From contig OZ245886.1 in NCBI GenBank assembly GCA_965229525.1, positions 1,674,001 through 1,738,000 of the forward strand: a DNA stretch of 64,000 nt, read 5' to 3'. This document shows positions 43,323-51,059 of the stretch, piece by piece. The stretch is from HXMU1420-13 sp965229525. GTDB lineage: Bacteria; Bacteroidota; Rhodothermia; Balneolales; Balneolaceae. Under the pieces are notes generated by a model. It did not search any database and was not told where the DNA came from. It saw only the letters and a program-made list of their open reading frames with translations. Made by a program: the position numbers and the translations under genes. The number at the start of each line of letters is the position of its first letter. Within the stretch, counting starts at the first letter, position 1.

Positions 43323-44620
43323 TGAAGAACTTCAAGATTATAATCGTAGCACTTATCACATTTATTAGTACAAATGTTGTCGCTCAAACCGGTAATTCAA
43401 CGGAAGCCCGTGGTGGTTCTGTATATTCCTCTATCGGTGTAGGTTTTCCTATTGATAACACTTCTTCGGGTTTATTATCTCAAGGAATATTAGGTTTAAC
43501 AAATGTAAATAGAGAAACGAGTAGTTTAGCAAATCCAGGATTATGGGCAGAGACTTTCTATACTCAGGCTGGAACAGGACTTCAACTTACGCGTTCAAAC
43601 GTAGAAAATTTATCCTCGAGTGGTACTAATGTTAATTTAGAAACTGGCTATCTACATCTTCTACTACCAGTAAAGCCAGGAAAAATTGGTGTTTCGGTTG
43701 GTTTGTATCCAGTTACAAGAGCGAATTACAGATCTGTAAATTCGAATTCATTTATGAATTCGCCTACTAACGAAATTGAGTATACCAATGAAGTACAGAG
43801 CTTTGGTGGAATTAATAAATTTGAAGTAGGTATTGGGTTCAAGATCGGTGAAAATTTTGCATTTGGATACGCCCCGTCTGTGGCATTTTTAACATTAAAG
43901 AACTCAGAAGCGTTAGATTTTAATGTAGTTGGATATCTCGATCACAGCCAGGAAACAGATTACAGTGGCGCAGCATTTGCACAAAGGTTTGGTTTTACCG
44001 GTACTTTTTCAAATTTACTATCCGAGGATGACAGGTTTTCCATCGGTGGTAGTTTAAATTTACCTTACACCTTAGAAGTGTCTAAAGATTTTACCTCTAT
44101 CAAAAATGTTGAAGGCTTTGATCAAGAAGTAAAACTCAACGAAGGAGCAGATGAAAAAGGTGACATCACAATGCCGTTTGAAGCATCATTCGGTATTGGA
44201 TATGCTCCAAGCACGATCACAAATTTTTCAATAGAAGGCCAAATTCAAAATTGGTCGGGTTTTGAGAATGAATTGGATCGAGCATCTGAATTATTGATGA
44301 AAGATCGTTTAAAAATTGGGTTTGGTGGTCAGTACCATCCATATCGCCAAAATTTAGATACATTTTTCTCGGGATTTAAATATTCAGCTGGATTATCTTA
44401 CGACTCGGGTCATCTCAATTTTGGTGGACAAGAAATCCAGACAATTTGGTTTAACACTGGAATTGGTATTCCTTCTAAAGTTGCTTCATTTATTGATATA
44501 AGTGTACAATATGGAATAAGAGGTACAACTGATGCCCTTCTGTTTGAAGAGAAAATTTGGGCTTTCGGTGTCTCAGTTAATTTAACTGAGCTAATGTTTG
44601 TGAGACCAAAGCTTAGATAA
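43322..44620 (+). CDS. Outer-membrane beta-barrel protein
   Basis: The 432-residue protein has a signal peptide (IIIVALITFISTNVVAQ) and a barrel-like pattern of alternating strands, including GYLHLLLPVKPGKIGVSVGLYP, KFEVGIGFKIGENFAFGYA and a closing FGVSVNLTELMFVRPKL. The style is that of FadL/PorV-type or general transport barrels, but I do not assign a family. It is translationally coupled to the DUF4270 lipoprotein by a 1-nt overlap, which suggests that the two form a surface unit. Confidence 0.75.
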   Translation: MKNFKIIIVALITFISTNVVAQTGNSTEARGGSVYSSIGVGFPIDNTSSGLLSQGILGLTNVNRETSSLANPGLWAETFYTQAGTGLQLTRSNVENLSSSGTNVNLETGYLHLLLPVKPGKIGVSVGLYPVTRANYRSVNSNSFMNSPTNEIEYTNEVQSFGGINKFEVGIGFKIGENFAFGYAPSVAFLTLKNSEALDFNVVGYLDHSQETDYSGAAFAQRFGFTGTFSNLLSEDDRFSIGGSLNLPYTLEVSKDFTSIKNVEGFDQEVKLNEGADEKGDITMPFEASFGIGYAPSTITNFSIEGQIQNWSGFENELDRASELLMKDRLKIGFGGQYHPYRQNLDTFFSGFKYSAGLSYDSGHLNFGGQEIQTIWFNTGIGIPSKVASFIDISVQYGIRGTTDALLFEEKIWAFGVSVNLTELMFVRPKLR

Positions 44621-44686
44621 ATTTAAAATAATATTAGAATCTCGACGAGAGTTTATATACTGAACTAACGAATAAAACCAATAGCA

Positions 44687-46018
44687 ATGAAAGTACTATT
44701 TACAATATTAGGGATTATGTTAATTGGAGCTTCGGGTTTGCAGGCTCAGGATTGTAATCCAAATCCTCCGCAAGGAATGCAAGAAATTGCAGCATATTCC
44801 ATCTTTCAAGGGAATTACACAAATGGAGATTATCCATTCGCATTAAGATACGGGCGTTGGATGCTTTGCAAAAAACCAGAAACTATTGAAGGTATCCCAG
44901 CCGGTAGATTTAATCTGGCAACGCAATACAACAAATTTATTCGAATGTATACGGATATTGGGTTGTCAAAAAGTGATCCAAGTGAGCGAGAAGCATATTT
45001 AGATACAGCACTGGTATTGTTTCAGGATTTGTTGGATAATTTCGATGATGTGGATAAATACGAAACACTTCAACGTAGAGGGAGATTCTACCTTGAAAAC
45101 TACAACTATATTAGTGGTGGTCTTCAATTAGCCTATGCCGATTTCGAGACTATGTTTGGAATGGATGTAGAAAAAACAACAACACTTGCAGATGGTTACT
45201 ATATACGTGTAATGGTCGACAATATGTCTCGAGATGATGCAAGAAAAGATGAACTTATAGAAACCATTGATCAGGCAACTCCATTTGCAAATCCTGATAT
45301 TCTTGCTTTCTTCGATGAAACATTAAATGATACGTTTAGCTCGCCTGAAGAACGACTTGAATATTGTGGTGCTAAACTTGAAGAAGACCCAAATTCGCTA
45401 TCTGATTTAGAATGTGTGGCTGATGCGTATGAAGCATTAAATATGCAGGCGGAACTAATCGAGACATTGAAGAGAATTCATGAGTTAAATCCTACATTTG
45501 ATAGTGCCTTAAAACTAGCTGATGTTGAACAAGGGAATGCCGAATATGCTGAGGCTGCAGAGTTATACGCAGAAGCATTAGAAAAAGCTCCTTCCGATCA
45601 AGACAAAAAAGAGATTAACATCGATCTATCCGATGTGTACGTTAGTTTAGGAGACCTACAACGAGCGAAAGGGTTTATTCAGGCGGCTCTTGCAATTGAT
45701 GCTAATTATGGATTAGCGTACTTGAAGTTGGCATCACTTTATGGTCAGGCAGTAACATCATGTACTTCTGACCGAAAACTTGAAGCTTTCGATAAAGTAG
45801 TTTATTGGGTAGTAATCGACTATTTGAATAAGGCGAAAGAAGTAGATGCAAGCCAAGCAAACACGGTAAATAGCCAGTTGGCAACGTATGAAGCAGTTAC
45901 ACCTTCCACGGAAGATAAATTCTTTACTTTAGGATATGAACAAGGTCAAAGAGTAAGTGTTGATGCTTCATTAAATAGCTGCTACAGCTGGATAAACGAG
46001 ACTACTACTGTTAGATAA
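44687..46018 (+). CDS. Periplasmic TPR-repeat protein
   Basis: The 443-residue protein has a signal peptide (ILGIMLIGASGLQAQ) and helical repeats along its length. The clear TPRs are at ~255-345 (SALKLADVEQGNAEYAEAAE, KKEINIDLSDVYVSLGDLQRA, GLAYLKLASLYGQA). Its N-terminal half (DCNPNPPQGMQEIAAYSIF...) is a conserved-looking segment common in Bacteroidota TPR proteins. It is 66 nt after the barrel gene and ends the glycogen/DUF4270 run. It may act as a scaffold for the two surface proteins before it; that is inferred. Confidence 0.8.
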   Translation: MKVLFTILGIMLIGASGLQAQDCNPNPPQGMQEIAAYSIFQGNYTNGDYPFALRYGRWMLCKKPETIEGIPAGRFNLATQYNKFIRMYTDIGLSKSDPSEREAYLDTALVLFQDLLDNFDDVDKYETLQRRGRFYLENYNYISGGLQLAYADFETMFGMDVEKTTTLADGYYIRVMVDNMSRDDARKDELIETIDQATPFANPDILAFFDETLNDTFSSPEERLEYCGAKLEEDPNSLSDLECVADAYEALNMQAELIETLKRIHELNPTFDSALKLADVEQGNAEYAEAAELYAEALEKAPSDQDKKEINIDLSDVYVSLGDLQRAKGFIQAALAIDANYGLAYLKLASLYGQAVTSCTSDRKLEAFDKVVYWVVIDYLNKAKEVDASQANTVNSQLATYEAVTPSTEDKFFTLGYEQGQRVSVDASLNSCYSWINETTTVR

Positions 46019-46037
46019 TTTGCTATCAGTAAAAACA

Positions 46038-46050
46038 TTTGTATCTTTTC
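46038..46050 (+). promoter_or_regulatory. Possible -7 promoter element upstream of rho
   Basis: TTTGTATCTTTTC resembles the other TTTGTAnnTTT boxes. It lies 126 nt before the rho ATG, just upstream of a terminator-like hairpin. If active, that hairpin would lie at the very start of the rho leader. Confidence 0.35.
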
Positions 46051-46063
46051 TCATCTTCTGAAA

Positions 46064-46096
46064 AGGGTGTGGATATTAAGCCACACCCTACTTTTT
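46064..46096 (+). terminator. Terminator hairpin between the TPR gene and rho
   Basis: AGGGTGTGG and CCACACCCT form a perfect 9-bp stem with an 8-base loop, followed by ACTTTTTC. It lies 45 nt past the TPR stop and 80 nt before the rho start. It most simply ends the upstream operon; it could also attenuate rho if a promoter lies at 46038-46050. Confidence 0.85.
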
Positions 46097-46175
46097 CGCT
46101 CTCCTATTTAAAATTCAAAGTATTGTTAAAAACAGCTTTTCCAATTAGGAGACTTGAAATTTGATTTACCAATAA

Positions 46176-47426
46176 ATGGCAAGAAATAACAATAGAAAGA
46201 ATTACGGTGGTAATAAAAACCGTAATCGAAATAAGAAAAATCGTGGCAATAAAAACAGAAACCGAAACAAGGGCGGCAATGTTTTTATCCCGAAATTCTT
46301 CTGGAATAATAATCAGGGAGTTTCCGGGCGATATGCTGGAGTACTAGAAATAAACGAAAAAGGCTGGGGATTCATCCGAAAACTTGATTACGAGTTTACC
46401 TACAACCCACGTGACCCCTTTTTAAAACCTGAGGAGGTAAAAGCACTGGAATTACGCCAGGGCTTAATTCTTGAAGGGGAATTTGAAGAAGATCATCAGG
46501 GTAATAAACACGTTTTTAACATCGATCGTGTAAATGGAAACCCGCTCGAAGCATGGACGAAATGCTCTAGATTCGAGCGGCAGGTTCCTATAATGCCGGT
46601 AGATTGGATTCGAATGGGTGATCAATCTCAAGATACTGAAATGCGAGTGATTGATTTGGTTGCACCAATTGGAAAAGGCCAACGTGCTTTAATAGTTGCA
46701 CCACCAAGAACAGGTAAAACGGTTCTTCTAAAACAAATTGCTAATTCAATCACACAAAACCACCCAGATATTCATTTAAGTGTTCTTCTCGTAGATGAGC
46801 GACCAGAGGAAGTAACTGATTTCATCCGATCAACAGATGCGGAAGTATTTGCATCCTCAAACGACAAGAAAACACAAAGCCATATTCGAATAACTGAAAT
46901 GGCATTAGGGTACGCAAAAAGAAAAGCCGAAATGGGCGAAGATGCAGTACTTTTAATTGATTCTATGACTCGCCTTGGTCGAGCGTACAATGCTGTTCAA
47001 ACAAACTCGGGACGTACATTATCAGGCGGTCTGGATATCCGAGCACTTGAAGTTCCTAAAAAAATATTCGGATCAGCACGTAAAATTGAAGGTGGTGGAT
47101 CTCTCACGATCATTGCTACTTGTTTAGTTGAAACTAACTCAAGAATGGATGATCTGATCTTCGAAGAATTTAAAGGCACAGGTAACATGGAATTGGTTCT
47201 GGACCGTGAGCTTGCCAATGATCGGATTTACCCTGCTATTAATATTACTGCTTCAGGTACCCGTAATGAAGATAAATTCATCACGGATTCTCTTGAAGAG
47301 AGAAATATGGTTCGTAGATATCTACTTAAGAAATCACCAAGAGAATCCATGTTAGGTCTCCTGAAGGTGCTAAAAAATACAGAAAGCAATCAGGAGTTAT
47401 TGAACCAGATTGCAGCTTTGGTTTAA
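46176..47426 (+). CDS. rho: Transcription termination factor Rho
   Basis: The 416-residue protein is Rho with a short Asn/Arg/Lys-rich N-terminal tail (residues 1-35; NKNRNRNKKNRGNKNRNR) in place of the usual helical Rho_N domain. The cold-shock-type RNA-binding domain follows (GVLEINEKGWGFIRKLDYEF). The ATPase core has Walker A APPRTGKT, LLVDERPEEV, Walker B VLLIDSMTRLGRAYN and the R-loop GSARKIEGGGSLTII. It translocates on nascent RNA and stops transcription. The basic tail probably adds RNA affinity. It converges with the rhodanese gene with a 4-nt overlap of stops. Confidence 0.97.
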   Translation: MARNNNRKNYGGNKNRNRNKKNRGNKNRNRNKGGNVFIPKFFWNNNQGVSGRYAGVLEINEKGWGFIRKLDYEFTYNPRDPFLKPEEVKALELRQGLILEGEFEEDHQGNKHVFNIDRVNGNPLEAWTKCSRFERQVPIMPVDWIRMGDQSQDTEMRVIDLVAPIGKGQRALIVAPPRTGKTVLLKQIANSITQNHPDIHLSVLLVDERPEEVTDFIRSTDAEVFASSNDKKTQSHIRITEMALGYAKRKAEMGEDAVLLIDSMTRLGRAYNAVQTNSGRTLSGGLDIRALEVPKKIFGSARKIEGGGSLTIIATCLVETNSRMDDLIFEEFKGTGNMELVLDRELANDRIYPAINITASGTRNEDKFITDSLEERNMVRRYLLKKSPRESMLGLLKVLKNTESNQELLNQIAALV

Positions 47427-47743
47427 GCTACCGGGATAGTTGGATCAATTTCCTTACTCCACGCTGTAATTCCGCCTTTAAGATTGTAAACGTTGGAAAA
47501 TCCCTGTGAAGTTAAAAATTCGGTAGCTCTACCACTTCTACCACCCGAACGGCACATAACTATGAACTCTGCATCTTTTTGATCTTCCAACTCACTAAGG
47601 CGATTCTGTAATTCACCTAAGGGTATATGAACACCATTGATATTGGATACCATGTATTCCCAGTTTTCACGAACATCTAAAAGGAAAAAATCTTCACCTG
47701 CGTCCTTCTTTGCTTTTAATTCCTCTACTGTAATTTCTTTCAT
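47423..47743 (-). CDS. Single-domain rhodanese
   Basis: The 106-residue protein is one rhodanese domain: FFLLDVRENWEY, the active-site loop VMCRSGGRSGRA with catalytic Cys, and NVYNLKGGITAW. Such proteins carry a persulfide for sulfur transfer. There is no signal peptide, so it is cytoplasmic. It follows lptB by 15 nt and is the last gene of a minus-strand run from purS. Confidence 0.93.
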   Translation of the reverse strand: MKEITVEELKAKKDAGEDFFLLDVRENWEYMVSNINGVHIPLGELQNRLSELEDQKDAEFIVMCRSGGRSGRATEFLTSQGFSNVYNLKGGITAWSKEIDPTIPVA

Positions 47744-47758
47744 TTTCGATTATAAAAT

Positions 47759-48511
47759 TTAATATCGGTCTAATTTAAAAGTCTCACCAAGATAAAGTTT
47801 CCGGGCATTTTCATCACTTGCTAGTGTATCAGCATCACCTTCCATTAGGATTTTACCTTCAAACATTAGATATGCCCGATTTGTTATTGCAAGTGTTTCA
47901 TGAACATTATGGTCGGTAATTAAAATTCCAATATTTTGATGCTTCAATTTTGAAACAATCTCCTGGATATCTTCAACAGCTATTGGATCGACCCCGGCAA
48001 ATGGTTCGTCCAGTAATATGAACTTTGGATTTGTAACTAATGCCCGCGCGATTTCCGTTCTTCGACGCTCTCCACCCGACAAACTATACCCTTTACTATT
48101 CACTACTTTTTGTAAAGAAAATTCTTCAATCAAACGATCACAACGTTCCTGTATTTCTTGCCTACTATACGATAGAAACTGAAGTACCGACTCCAGATTT
48201 TGACGCACAGTGAGATTTCGAAAAACAGAGGCCTCCTGAGCTAAATATCCAACCCCTAAGCGTGCACGTTTATACATCGGCATACCAGTGAGTTTTGTGT
48301 CGTTCAGATATATCTCACCGGTATTTGGAGTAATTAGCCCCACCATCATGTAAAATGTGGTTGTTTTTCCTGCCCCATTAGGACCTAGAAGTCCAACTAT
48401 TTCGCCCTGATTTACATTGATGGAAACCTGATCTACAACAGTTCTCTTTCTGTACCTTTTAACGAGGCCTTTGCTGTGCAGGGTAAGAGCTGTTTCTGTA
48501 TGATCTGCCAT
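47759..48511 (-). CDS. lptB: LPS export ABC transporter ATPase LptB
   Basis: The 250-residue ABC ATPase has Walker A GPNGAGKTTTF, Q-loop GYLAQEASVFRNLTV, signature YSLSGGERRR, Walker B FILLDEPFAGVDP and switch His in LITDHNVHETL. GYLAQEASVFR and IAVEDIQEIV are typical of LptB, which powers LPS extraction with LptF/G. The permeases are not in the window. It lies 20 nt after purQ on the same strand. Confidence 0.94.
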   Translation of the reverse strand: MADHTETALTLHSKGLVKRYRKRTVVDQVSINVNQGEIVGLLGPNGAGKTTTFYMMVGLITPNTGEIYLNDTKLTGMPMYKRARLGVGYLAQEASVFRNLTVRQNLESVLQFLSYSRQEIQERCDRLIEEFSLQKVVNSKGYSLSGGERRRTEIARALVTNPKFILLDEPFAGVDPIAVEDIQEIVSKLKHQNIGILITDHNVHETLAITNRAYLMFEGKILMEGDADTLASDENARKLYLGETFKLDRY

Positions 48512-48531
48512 GTTTTAGAAGGTACCAAAAC

Positions 48532-49230
48532 TTAGGCAACCGAAAAGGAGTTGAGGATCGACTCGAAAATTGGTTTCCCATCTTCTGAGCCTAGTATTTT
48601 TTCCATTGCACGTTCAGGATGCGGCATCATTCCAAGTACGTTTCTTCCAACATTTGTGATACCAGCAATGTGATCTATAGATCCATTGAAGTTAGCTTCT
48701 TCAGTTAGCTTGCCGGCTTCATTAGAATAGCGGAATAAAATCTGGTCGTTATCTTGAAGTGATTTCAATCCATCCTGATCAATGAAGTAATTCCCTTCAC
48801 CATGAGAAACAGGAATGTCAAAAACCTGTCCCTTTTGAAGTCCACCCGTAAATAGGGAATCAGTTGTTTCGCATCGGATAAATACATTTTTGCAAACAAA
48901 GCGTAGCTTGTGATTGTGCATCATTGCACCTGGAATTAAACCCGCTTCAAGAAGAATTTGGAAACCATTACAAATTCCCATTACCGGACCGCCATTCTTG
49001 GCAAACTTGATCACTTCTTGCATGATCGGTGAGAATCGAGCTATTGCTCCCGAACGAAGGTAGTCGCCGTATGAGAATCCTCCAGGAACGATTAGAAAAT
49101 CGATGCCAGAAAGATCAGTATCCTTATGCCACAGAAATTTTGTTTCACAACCCAAAACGTGTTTCATTGCGTGATATGCGTCGTGATCACAATTAGAACC
49201 TGGGAATACAATTACTCCAAATGTTGCCAT
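48532..49230 (-). CDS. purQ: Phosphoribosylformylglycinamidine synthase, glutaminase subunit
   Basis: The 232-residue class I glutamine amidotransferase has FPGSNCDHDAYHAM at the start, VPGGFSYGDYLR, nucleophile Cys in GICNGFQILLEAGLIPGA, and the His-Glu pair in GMMPHPERAME. It supplies ammonia to PurL for FGAR amidation. The purS gene is 327 nt upstream, with clpS between them; purL is not visible. Only one nt separates it from clpS. Confidence 0.96.
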   Translation of the reverse strand: MATFGVIVFPGSNCDHDAYHAMKHVLGCETKFLWHKDTDLSGIDFLIVPGGFSYGDYLRSGAIARFSPIMQEVIKFAKNGGPVMGICNGFQILLEAGLIPGAMMHNHKLRFVCKNVFIRCETTDSLFTGGLQKGQVFDIPVSHGEGNYFIDQDGLKSLQDNDQILFRYSNEAGKLTEEANFNGSIDHIAGITNVGRNVLGMMPHPERAMEKILGSEDGKPIFESILNSFSVA

Positions 49231-49231
49231 G

Positions 49232-49540
49232 TTATCCTTTAATTTCTGTAACTAGTTGAATTTCTTTTAATACACTGTCTACTCGTAAGCATTCTTCAAA
49301 ATCGCCTTCGAATGCTGTGGCTTTTCCTTCGTTATGCACTTTTAGGGTGATTTCTTCCGCTTTTGCTAAATCACAACCAGTAGCTTTAATTAATTGGTTG
49401 ATGACCTCGTCGAAGGTATGTATGTCATCATCATACAAGATCACCCGCCATGGAGAAATCACACTTTCCTCAATAACTTCTTCCGTTTCAGAATCAGTTT
49501 GTTGATCCAGCTGCATCAGAAGATCATCGAGTGAGTGCAT
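49232..49540 (-). CDS. clpS: ATP-dependent Clp protease adaptor ClpS
   Basis: The 102-residue protein has the ClpS fold with WRVILYDDDIHTFDEVI (the Asp-rich pocket that grips N-terminal residues), a HNEGKATAFEG stretch in place of the usual HxxGxA block, and a 30-residue acidic N-terminal tail. ClpS hands N-end-rule substrates to ClpAP or ClpCP. The gene sits between purS and purQ, 16 nt and 1 nt away, so it is co-expressed with purine synthesis genes. Confidence 0.9.
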   Translation of the reverse strand: MHSLDDLLMQLDQQTDSETEEVIEESVISPWRVILYDDDIHTFDEVINQLIKATGCDLAKAEEITLKVHNEGKATAFEGDFEECLRVDSVLKEIQLVTEIKG

Positions 49541-49556
49541 TGCGCTGATTATGATC

Positions 49557-49802
49557 TTAAGCTTCGATTTCGATGGTGAAGTCTTCCATCACTTCATTTG
49601 CAAGTAACTTGCTGCAAGCCTGCTCAACCACGGCTTTTGCATCTGCTTCAGACGTTGCATTCACATCCAATTCGATGAACTTACCAATTCGAACGTTCTC
49701 AACCTGATTTAAGCCCAGATTCTCTAACGCATGATGCGCTGCTTTTCCCTTTGGGTCTAAAATTGATGGACGAAGAGTAACGTTAACTTTTGCTTTGAAC
49801 AT
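49557..49802 (-). CDS. purS: Phosphoribosylformylglycinamidine synthase subunit PurS
   Basis: The 81-residue protein matches PurS: KAKVNVTLRPSILDPKGKAA at the start, LGLNQVENVRIGKFIEL in the middle and a closing EDFTIEIE strand. PurS bridges PurL and PurQ. It is the first gene of the purS-clpS-purQ-lptB-rhodanese run. A REP-like element lies 83 nt upstream. Confidence 0.95.
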   Translation of the reverse strand: MFKAKVNVTLRPSILDPKGKAAHHALENLGLNQVENVRIGKFIELDVNATSEADAKAVVEQACSKLLANEVMEDFTIEIEA

Positions 49803-49885
49803 AGTGGAGCTTTTTTAAAGTGAGGGTTAAAAATAAGGCTTAAATCGGTTAGCTGCTAAGGAGTTGAACTTTTTTTTAAAATGTT

Positions 49886-49992
49886 GTCATGCTGAACTTG
49901 ATTCAGCATCTGTTAGGTTTGATTCGTTGTACTGGAAGTTGAATAAATCAAAATAACGATCTCTACAGATCCCGGATCAAGTCCGGGATGAC
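49886..49992. repeat. REP-like element, copy 1 (downstream of miaA)
   Basis: The left arm (49886-49911) contains the hairpin TGCTGAA-CTTGA-TTCAGCA. The right arm (49967-49992) contains CCCGGA-TCAAG-TCCGGG. Arms are inverted with respect to each other, and each begins or ends with GTCAT/ATGAC at the outside. The 107-bp unit ends 3 nt from the miaA stop. The loop CTTGA/TCAAG is the same in both arms, while the stems differ in matched pairs. Confidence 0.88.
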
Positions 49993-49995
49993 CAC

Positions 49996-50904
49996 TTACA
50001 ATAATCGACTAAGTATCCTTTTTTTCATCTCCTCAACACTCAAAGAATCAGCGTCAAGCCACTGAATAAAGTCCCAACGGCGAAACCAGGTAAGTTGTCG
50101 TTTGGCATATCGCCGAGTATTTATTTTAATCTTATCGATCATAGTGTAACGATCAAATTCATTTTCGAAGTGTGAAATTACTTCGCGATATCCGACTGTT
50201 TGTAGCGCCTGAAGATCTTTTGAAAATCCTGAATCCAAAATTGTACGGACTTCCTCTTCTAAACCCACATCAATCATTAAATCCACACGCTGATTGATAC
50301 GTTCATACAGATTTTCTCTTGGGTGTTGAAGACCGAATACTAGTGTATCCTCTTTAGGATTTAATTCCTCATCATTATGAAAGCTGCTAAATGGTTTACT
50401 AGTTTGCATCCACACATCTAGAGCTCGAATAATTCTCTGACGATTCATCCCATCCATTTTTGGAATGTAGTTTGGGTCTACTTCTTTGAGTTGATTGAAC
50501 AAAGATTCAATGCCCTCTTCTTCAATTCGCTGATTTAAGGTAGCTATGTTCTCTTTATTCGAATCTGGAATATCCTGAAAAGGTTGGATTAGACCAGTCA
50601 AATGAAGGGTACTTCCACCGGCATAAATTACATGATCAGAATTTGAAAGAATCTCTTTTTCCCAATTCTCAGCACGTCGATTAAACTTGATGGCACTATC
50701 ATCATCATCTAAAGAAAGATTCGAAATATTGAAATGTGGAACTCGTGCTAACTCTTCTTTATTAGGTTTTGCAGTTCCGATATCCATCATTGAAAAGCAT
50801 TGACGAGAATCCGCGGAAATAATGGATGTTTCCAACTCCTCAGCAAGCTGGAGGGAAAGCTCCGTTTTACCGGAAGCAGTTGGACCAAGGAGGATTATTC
50901 GCAT
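49996..50904 (-). CDS. miaA: tRNA dimethylallyltransferase
   Basis: I start the gene at the ATG at 50904 (MRIILLGPTASGKT); the open frame to 50946 runs into a REP-like element and adds an atypical TTRWFLSTF tail. The 302-residue protein has P-loop GPTASGKT, the DSRQCF motif, GTAKPNKEE, GGSTLHLTGLI and the ALQTVGYRE block. It adds the isopentenyl group to A37 of tRNAs that read codons starting with U. The gene is bracketed by two copies of a ~106-bp repeat. Confidence 0.96.
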   Translation of the reverse strand: MRIILLGPTASGKTELSLQLAEELETSIISADSRQCFSMMDIGTAKPNKEELARVPHFNISNLSLDDDDSAIKFNRRAENWEKEILSNSDHVIYAGGSTLHLTGLIQPFQDIPDSNKENIATLNQRIEEEGIESLFNQLKEVDPNYIPKMDGMNRQRIIRALDVWMQTSKPFSSFHNDEELNPKEDTLVFGLQHPRENLYERINQRVDLMIDVGLEEEVRTILDSGFSKDLQALQTVGYREVISHFENEFDRYTMIDKIKINTRRYAKRQLTWFRRWDFIQWLDADSLSVEEMKKRILSRLL

Positions 50905-50941
50905 GTAGTTTTTGGTGAAGGTACTCAGAAACCACCTAGTA

Positions 50942-51047
50942 GTCATCCTGAACTTGTTTCAGGATCTATGCTAGCTTATCTATTGATTAATGTAGAAAAT
51001 TAGTGAAAACTTACTCTCTACAGATCCTGGATCAAGTCCGGGATGAC
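50942..51047. repeat. REP-like element, copy 2 (upstream of miaA)
   Basis: The left arm (50942-50967) has the hairpin TCCTGAA-CTTGT-TTCAGGA and the right arm (51022-51047) has CCTGGA-TCAAG-TCCGGG. The unit is 106 bp, in the same orientation as copy 1, with the same outer GTCAT/ATGAC and the same CTCTACAGATCC before the right arm. It lies between the PorV-like gene and miaA. Confidence 0.88.
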
Positions 51048-51059
51048 GTCTACCTAAGG

